Source: Epiperipatus broadwayi
Taxonomy: Eukaryota > Onychophora > Udeonychophora > Euonychophora > Peripatidae
Direction of reading: 5' to 3'
Length of the DNA stretch: 64,000 nucleotides
Assembly: GCA_028023455.1 (NCBI GenBank)
Contig: JAQFVV010000205.1
Coordinates: 1 to 64,000 of the forward strand
A model generated the notes under the pieces. That model saw only the letters and a list, made by a program, of their open reading frames with translations. It was not told the DNA's origin and did not search any database. The translations under genes and the position numbers were made by a program. Positions 58,801 through 64,000 of this stretch are shown here, piece by piece (position 1 is the stretch's first letter; every line of letters starts with the position of its first letter).

Positions 58801-59430
58801 TAGCATTTTAAGTAAAAGATGGACTTAGATATTGAGTTCAGCACAGACCTCAATGAGGTACCGCTGCTTTTAGCAATTTAAAAGATAGAATGATCATTGC
58901 AACGAAATAAGTAATCAAATAATTAACTGTATGTGGACCTATTTTACCTAATTTGTTATATGGAAGTCAGACTTGGACACTATTTCAACATAATTAGAAA
59001 AGTTTCATTTAAGGATGCTCCCTAAAATTTAAAAATTGCAAAATCATGACTATTTAAAAAATTCTTTAACTTGCTGGATGTAATACTGTAACGTCCACTA
59101 GCGTAAAATCACACCTCAATGGATTAGACAAATGAAATAAATGAATAATGGAAGACTTCCTAAAAGGGAGTTTTATGGAGGACTGTAGCAAGGTTCTCTT
59201 AAGAGGTGAAGATCCCACTTACATTATAATAATTATCTCAAAGACATTCTAAAGAACTGCATAATTGATTGTTTTCATTGGGAAGATATGGCAGAGAATA
59301 GAATTTTTTGGAGAGCTACAATTGAACATGGTGCTGGAGTATCTAAGAAAGAAAAGTTTTTTTCAGAAGTTAAAAACATCAATGGAAAATATCAAATAAA
59401 ATGGAATAGTATGCTTTGTGTGCGAATGTA
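58801..59430 (+). pseudogene. LINE-3* C-terminal region, part 2
   Basis: Mixed frames give PILPNLLYGSQTWTLFQHN ('LP.LLYGSE.W' motif), AGCNTVTSTSVKSHLNGLDK (usually RWAGHVVRM), NNGRLPKREFYGGL-like residues and then DCFHWEDMAENRIFWRATIE (59263 on) followed by HGAGVSKKEK. This is the tail of CR1/Jockey-group ORF2. It belongs with 56600-57195, the gap being the nested LINE-1* and foldback. The open frame 59288-59551 is its last segment and then runs into T-rich DNA. Confidence 0.78.
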
Positions 59431-59572
59431 CTTGTGGTTCACGATTTGTATAGTCATCACAAAACTCATACAATTATTTTTCTTTTTTCTTTTTCTCTTT
59501 TTTTTCTCAGTTGGAATGGCCATATTTATTTACATATGGTGGATGTTGTAACTAATATATATATATATATAT
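59431..59572. other. LINE-3* tail and TA run
   Basis: T-rich sequence followed by a TA run (59554-59572) at which LTR-A begins. Confidence 0.55.
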
Positions 59573-61133
59573 TGTACCTATATTGATATAGGCACATATA
59601 ATTTTATCTAAAAAAAATTATTAAAGTAATTTTTCATAAAAGAGAAACATAAAATTAAATGTTGAGTTTATTGCAGCTTGTTTTCGGAAAAGATAAGAAT
59701 CAAATAGTTTTCTATTGTTAATTTCTGAAATACAAGCTACAATCAATTAATCAGAAGGGGAGAGGGGTGTTTCATTAGAGAAATTAAACTAAGGGTTATA
59801 AAAGGAAGTAAAGAGTTTTTATTAGTATTCGTAAAAATATAATTTAAAAAGTTAAAACATACAAATCTCTTTTCATTCAAGTTTAATTAAAGAAAAAATA
59901 ATGTTAAAACTAATATATGTGCGTATATATGTGTGATTGTCAACAATAGAATAAATGTTATTATAAATAAATGAAAGTTAAAGAAGATTATCATTAAAAA
60001 ACACGGCAATGGCTATTAGATATTAATTAATATAAAACAATACGTTTTTGCATGGCTATTACTAATTAAGCAATCTTCCAAAACACGTTTATCAAATGAT
60101 TATCACTGGAATTTTGACAACAGATCTTTGATGGAGATATTACAATGACAACACGTCGCAGGTATAAATAGACTTTTTTATCGGACAATAGTTCAGTTCA
60201 CAAATTAGTTGAGTGAGTGCAGTTCACAAAGTAATTGAGTAGTGCTGTTCAGAAATTAATTGAGTCAGTTAAGAAACAAAATGCAGTGTTGAGAAGATTT
60301 TGGGAATTCATGCCTCTCCACAGCCTAAAAAGTCCGATGAAAACAGCAAGATCTGCCCGTGAAATAATGTCAACGTAACAACTTAGAAAATCTCCGTCAG
60401 TATTTAATTGTCTCCAATAGTAATAATCGTGAAAATCAGGAAACTCATCAAGGAAAAGTCCCAGCCAGCTGGTAAGCATTCATAATGGAAATATCCTCAC
60501 CAAAAGCAGCCACCAAAGAAAACAAAATTCTAAGTCTACATTCAAAAGCCTAGGTAAAAACATTTGCTTATTTCGTTTATACTGTAATAGCCATTGCATT
60601 GCATTAATTCGTACGAATCTTTCAAGAGTCTAATTATATGAACTTTATATCATACATAAATGAACTATTGATATGTGTGATTAAATTCCAAATGCTATGT
60701 AATACTTTATTATTATTATGTGTGTACATGAGTTAATATGTGCGTGATCATTATATCAATATTTATTAGTTAAATTAGAGTGTTCTGTTATTAAATCTAT
60801 AGGAATATTTAAACCATTTAGAAATGTTAATTTAAAATATGCGTGTGTTTTATTAGAATTATAAAATGTTTAAATTTAGTAAATAAATGTTAGTTAATAA
60901 ATTATCTTTAAAATTAAACTTTATTTGTCGGTCAGTTCTTTTTATCAATTCCTTTTATCAAATTCTTTTATCCACTCCTTTTACAATTCTTTTATCAAGT
61001 CTTTTAACCACTAATTAAGTATAATCTATTAGTGATTACAAACAACTGAGCTAGTCGTGGATTTAGGCGTTGAGTTAGTGGCCACTGTTCAAAGTGCGTT
61101 GTCTATTCTTTTAGTATTCTTTTAGAATAAGCA
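59573..61133 (+). repeat. LTR-A, right copy (about 1.56 kb)
   Basis: The inverted counterpart of 646-2075. It starts TGTACCTATATTGATATAGG, a diverged form of the terminal palindrome, and ends ...AAGCA before the PBS-like motif. A TATA box lies at 60163-60170. The minus ORF at 60249-60479 overlaps a similar ORF in the left copy only in short stretches. Confidence 0.7.
60163..60170 (+). promoter_or_regulatory. TATA box in LTR-A (right)
   Basis: CGTCGCAGGTATAAATAGAC. The same box is conserved in the left copy. TTATCGGACAATAGTTCAG lies about 15-30 bases downstream and is the likely start region. Confidence 0.6.
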
Positions 61134-61135
61134 GC

Positions 61136-61149
61136 TGGCGCCCGTGGTT
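61136..61149 (+). promoter_or_regulatory. Primer-binding-site-like motif (LTR-A right)
   Basis: TGGCGCCCGTGGTT right after the LTR end. The TGGCGCC core matches the complement of the 3' end of some tRNA-Lys. A two- or three-base gap to the LTR end is normal. Confidence 0.55.
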
Positions 61150-61360
61150 ATACACAAACAAAAAATTGCTTTGGACGTGGTGTTCAACTCAACAGCCGAG
61201 AAGAAGCTATGTCCTGGAAATGTAACATTAGTTATATACTTTATAGCTATCATTTGGGCATACATACTCTCCGAGTATGCTCTTCTCTGCCTAAGAGACC
61301 GGTGTTTCAAATGCACATATTCGAACCCGGTTCAATATATATATACACACACACACAAAA
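61136..61360 (+). mobile_element. Leader next to LTR-A (right copy)
   Basis: GC-richer sequence after the PBS-like motif. A 73-codon ORF (61144-61365) has a hydrophobic stretch VTLVIYFIAIIWAYILSEYA but starts inside the PBS, so it is doubtful. It is cut off by a CA run and the foldback that starts at 61361. Confidence 0.4.
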
Positions 61361-61800
61361 TCTAATGAGCTTGCCAATAACTCTTAACAAGCTTTTTAAA
61401 ATATCCCTAACCCCAGATTGGTTTCTTCTGACTTCCTCAGTGAGGTGCTAGGATATTCAAGCATTAGATGATTTAAAATACCAGGTCAAGCCCAGCACTT
61501 TATCTAATGGTTAACTATTAAGTAGAAAATCTGAAGTTTTCAGACATCTATATGTCTTCAAAAATAGCTATTAACTATTTAAGTTAGATAACTGGATTTG
61601 AAGACATATGGATGTCTAAAAATTTCAGATTTTCTACTTAATAGTTAACCATTAGATAAAGTGCTGAGCTTGACCTAGTATTTTAAATCTAATGCTTGAG
61701 TGTCCTGGCACCTTACTGAGGAAGCCAGAAGCAGAAACTGGTCTGGGGTTAGGGATATTCTGAAAAGTGTGTTAAGAGCTATTGACAAGCTCATTAGATA
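61361..61800. repeat. Foldback element with motif in both arms
   Basis: The left arm 61361-61558 starts TCTAATGAGCTTGCCAATAA and the right arm 61599-61800 ends TTGACAAGCTCATTAGATAA. Inner parts pair over AAAATCTGAAGTTTTCAGAC and GTTAACCATTAGATAAAGTG-type tracts. The motif occurs as CTGAGGAAGCCAGAAGCAGA then AACTGGTCTGG in the right arm (61721-61751), and inverted in the left arm (61404-61441). The right flank has GGTCATGTGATAT. Confidence 0.88.
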
Positions 61801-61853
61801 ACATTTGCAATACAAGCTTGTTAAATTAGGTCATGTGATATATATATATATAT

Positions 61854-62150
61854 TGTAACCAGTTGGGTTACATAGCACACAATAATATAATGTGTGTGCA
61901 TAAATATATATAAAGTTGAAAGGAAAAGTAGAAATAAATACAGACAAAAACTGTAGTAGATATTTTCTACATTCATTGAAATAAAAAAAATAAAAACTGA
62001 TTTAAAATATTGTTTTATAAATTAAACTTTTAAAAGGTCTGAATAAATATAAATATTGTATTATTATTATTATTCTGATTTTGAAATTTAAAAACAAATA
62101 TGGTATTTTTGAAATTTTTTAAATTAATTAAACAAAATTTCTATCTATTA
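61854..62150 (+). repeat. LTR-B start, right copy
   Basis: Starts TGTAACCAGTTGGGTTACA, a perfect short palindrome around AGTTG. It matches the inverse of 45935-46242 up to about 62150, then diverges, so it is truncated. It sits after a TA run, as LTR-A does. Confidence 0.65.
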
Positions 62151-63030
62151 GAAATCCTGGAACTTGCGTATTAAAGCTGCAACGTGGAGAATGTATTAGA
62201 CCTATTGTGCCATTTCACATTACATGATTTTCTTCAGCAAAAAAAAAAAAGAACATGTGCATGGATCTTGTACATAGTATTTTGGCAAGAATTACAAAGT
62301 TATCGGGAAGAGCTTTAATATTCAAGTACCAACAGCCTTTCTACTCTTGCATCATAGATCTGGCAAAACAACAGAATAACGATAATCCTCTTAGTAACAG
62401 CAGATGAAGAATAATGAATAATGGAAGCCGAATATAATCGAAGAATAATGGCAGAAATTTTTTTTTTATAAACTGTAAGCACTATTTATATTAACTGAAA
62501 TTAGCTGCTCAGTAAAATTCAGATCAATTGCTTATCTTTTGGATCCTTTGATTTACTGGCTATAGATAACTCCAAAGAATATGCTGAGGTCCAAGCTTAT
62601 TTGCCCAATACCATATTTGTAAGTTCTTATCTTTGAATGTGAATAACAGCCTTTTTAATTAAATCATATCAATTATTTATCTCCTTAATTATTTATCTCC
62701 TTAATTTAATCTATCAATCTGTCTTTGAGCATTTTAATTACTTTTTCATTAGAATGTCATTTCCATTTTTAATTATTTTGTTTTTAACCTACTTTTAAAC
62801 GAAATTTAGAATTTAATTAGCTTTTATACCTTTTTAGAAAATATTTTATTTAATTTGATTTAACAAAATAACTCCTTATACATTTATCTGTGCATATAAA
62901 ACATCTATATAACTTTTATTTATTAAAATTATTTAAAAACTTTTAAATTTAAAATTCCTTCATGATTTTTAATTTACGAACATGAAGTGAATACATATGC
63001 TTTCATATATATAGCATCAATATATATGTA
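62151..63030. other. Spacer without recognised genes
   Basis: AT-rich. No supported ORF. No family seen twice in the window. Confidence 0.5.
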
Positions 63031-63218
63031 ATAATATAAATAATAACTATAACCAAAATTAAATATAGTCTTTTAATCTGCGGAATACTTTTGGTTAATT
63101 CCTTAACCCTCCTCAACTTCCAAAGTTTGAGGCTTAAACAATTAACCAAAATACTTCTGCAGATTGAAAGACTGTATATTTATATTTAATTACAGTTATA
63201 GTTATTTATATTGTTATT
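63031..63218. repeat. Foldback element
   Basis: 63031-63101 (TAATAACTATAACCAAAATT, CTTTTAATCTGCGGAATACT) is the inverse of 63140-63218 (AATACTTCTGCAGATTGAAA, then AATTACAGTTATAGTTA). The loop is about 40 bases with CCTCAACTTCC. The motif CTGATGA is not present. Confidence 0.8.
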
Positions 63219-63298
63219 ATAATATATTTTTTTAACTAATAGTCATTTTATTTATATTATATATATATATATATCTTCTATGTTAATGGTGACTTCTG

Positions 63299-63508
63299 AT
63301 GACGCTCTCTACCATCGCAAAATCTTGCAAAACATTTCGAAAAATTCTTTCAGCTCATGGATCTGTGCCACCTGAAATATCAATACCAGTTTTGTCTAAT
63401 TTAAAACAATATTTAATGTTAGTATGCTGTTCCATTGTCAGTGAAGATACAAAGCAGACTATCATATTTCATGTTGTAACTAATGATCCAGATATGCTAA
63501 TACTTTAA
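63299..63508 (+). CDS. Unrecognised 69-codon ORF
   Basis: MTLSTIAKSCKTFRKILSAH continues with GSVPPEISIPVLSNLKQYLM and ends PDMLIL. Base composition is more even than its surroundings and the residue mix is protein-like. I do not recognise a domain. There is no second copy in the window. It may be a fragment of a transposon ORF or an exon. A real gene is unproven. Confidence 0.2.
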   Translation: MTLSTIAKSCKTFRKILSAHGSVPPEISIPVLSNLKQYLMLVCCSIVSEDTKQTIIFHVVTNDPDMLIL

Positions 63509-63664
63509 ATTTTTATTGTAAATAGAAAAACTATCACTAGATGGAGCAACAAGCAGCTCAGAGAGTCATTAGTCATCTTTTCTTTTAGAGATGTTGTAAA
63601 GTGCCTAAGGCTATAATTAATTTAATAAGATCTTAGCCAATAAGTATTATATTAATAATAATAA

Positions 63665-63740
63665 AATGATTTACTGTTCAGGAGATCATAAAATGTTCAA
63701 CATCTGAAATGATAGAACAGAGATATCCATATATGCTAAG
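63665..63740 (+). repeat. Family M single copy
   Basis: ATTTACTGTTCAGGAGATCA then TAAAATGTTCAACATCTGAA and ATGATAGAACAGAGA match the inverse of the 41-42 kb unit. Confidence 0.6.
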
Positions 63741-63789
63741 ATCAAGAATAGGCCATTTGAATACTGTACTAAAATCCACGGGACAATAT

Positions 63790-63895
63790 TATATTAAAAC
63801 TAATGAATAATTAGTTTCTGAGAACACCAAATAGTGTTTGAATATCAGAAATGACAGGTTGAGCTTAATTCCAGAAACTTTCCCTTTCAAGTTTG
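63790..63895 (+). repeat. Family M single copy, diverged
   Basis: CTAATGAATAATTAGTTTCT then GTGTTTGAATATCAGAAATG and ACAGG show the order of the family M unit with more changes. Confidence 0.4.
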
Positions 63896-64000
63896 TCATA
63901 TCATCACTGAGCAAACTACCCAGAATATAAAAAGAATTAATTGAAAATAGATGACCATTTTGTATTTATTTTTACAATTGGAAAAAATACATTTCATTTA

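Noticed and set aside
1176-60479. Similar ORFs in the two LTR-A copies (1176-1412 plus; 60249-60479 minus), sharing YYWRQL..DGDF
   Set aside because: They align because the LTRs align, but the shared frame holds only for short stretches and is broken by indels. No conserved coding frame, and they run antisense to the LTR.
61144-61365. 73-codon ORF with a membrane-like segment after LTR-A, considered as gag or env start
   Set aside because: It starts within the PBS-like motif, shows no known retroelement domain, and has no match in the left copy.

Overview
The window is a very AT-rich stretch of nuclear DNA from a multicellular animal, almost certainly an invertebrate. It holds one clear fragment of a host gene in a large amount of transposon debris. 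The mix of LINE types, the hAT fragment, the tRNA-headed SINEs and the large gene-poor spaces would suit a mollusc (for example a cephalopod) or a flatworm. The sequence alone does not decide which. I saw no intact autonomous element, no intact tRNA or rRNA gene, and nothing bacterial.

Host gene: 36452-36643 on the minus strand is the last coding exon of a stomatin-family membrane protein, with a splice acceptor and a stop codon. I recognised no other exon. The earlier exons should lie at higher coordinates, so part or all of the sequence to the right may be intron, and the sequence to the left is 3' flank.

Layout. 1-2075: a minus-strand LTR of 'family A' with a primer-binding-site-like motif and leader. 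2.1-12 kb: AT-rich DNA, two tRNA-derived SINEs, an unrecognised GC-richer coding-like segment (8.66-9.11 kb), a foldback element and a MITE. 12.2 kb: a small hAT derivative with a piece of transposase. 14-36 kb: foldbacks, RTE-type LINE tails (15.8, 19.0, 23.1 kb), another LINE tail (21.3 kb) and dispersed repeats. 37.2-39.2 kb: a decayed RTE-type LINE. 39.7-40.4 kb: a long palindrome. 41.0-42.2 kb: a minisatellite. 43.1-43.5 kb: a tandem duplication. 45.9-46.2 kb: an LTR of 'family B'. 47.6-52.9 kb: LINE-1* (my label) split by a 2.1-kb LTR-like insertion ('C'). 53.3-56.3 kb: LINE-2*, minus strand. 56.6-59.4 kb: LINE-3*, split by a second LINE-1* copy and a foldback. 59.6-61.1 kb: a second family A LTR, opposite in orientation to the first. 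61.4-64 kb: foldbacks and a family B LTR start.

Three signals deserve most attention. First, a recurring CTGANGAAG...GAAAC motif, resembling the hammerhead ribozyme core, occurs in several foldback repeats and LINE-like tails. Second, the extreme 3' end of LINE-1* is tandemly triplicated at one insertion. Third, three LTR-like families share a short palindrome at their termini. LINE-1*, LINE-2*, LINE-3*, LTR-A, LTR-B and LTR-C are local labels, not database names.
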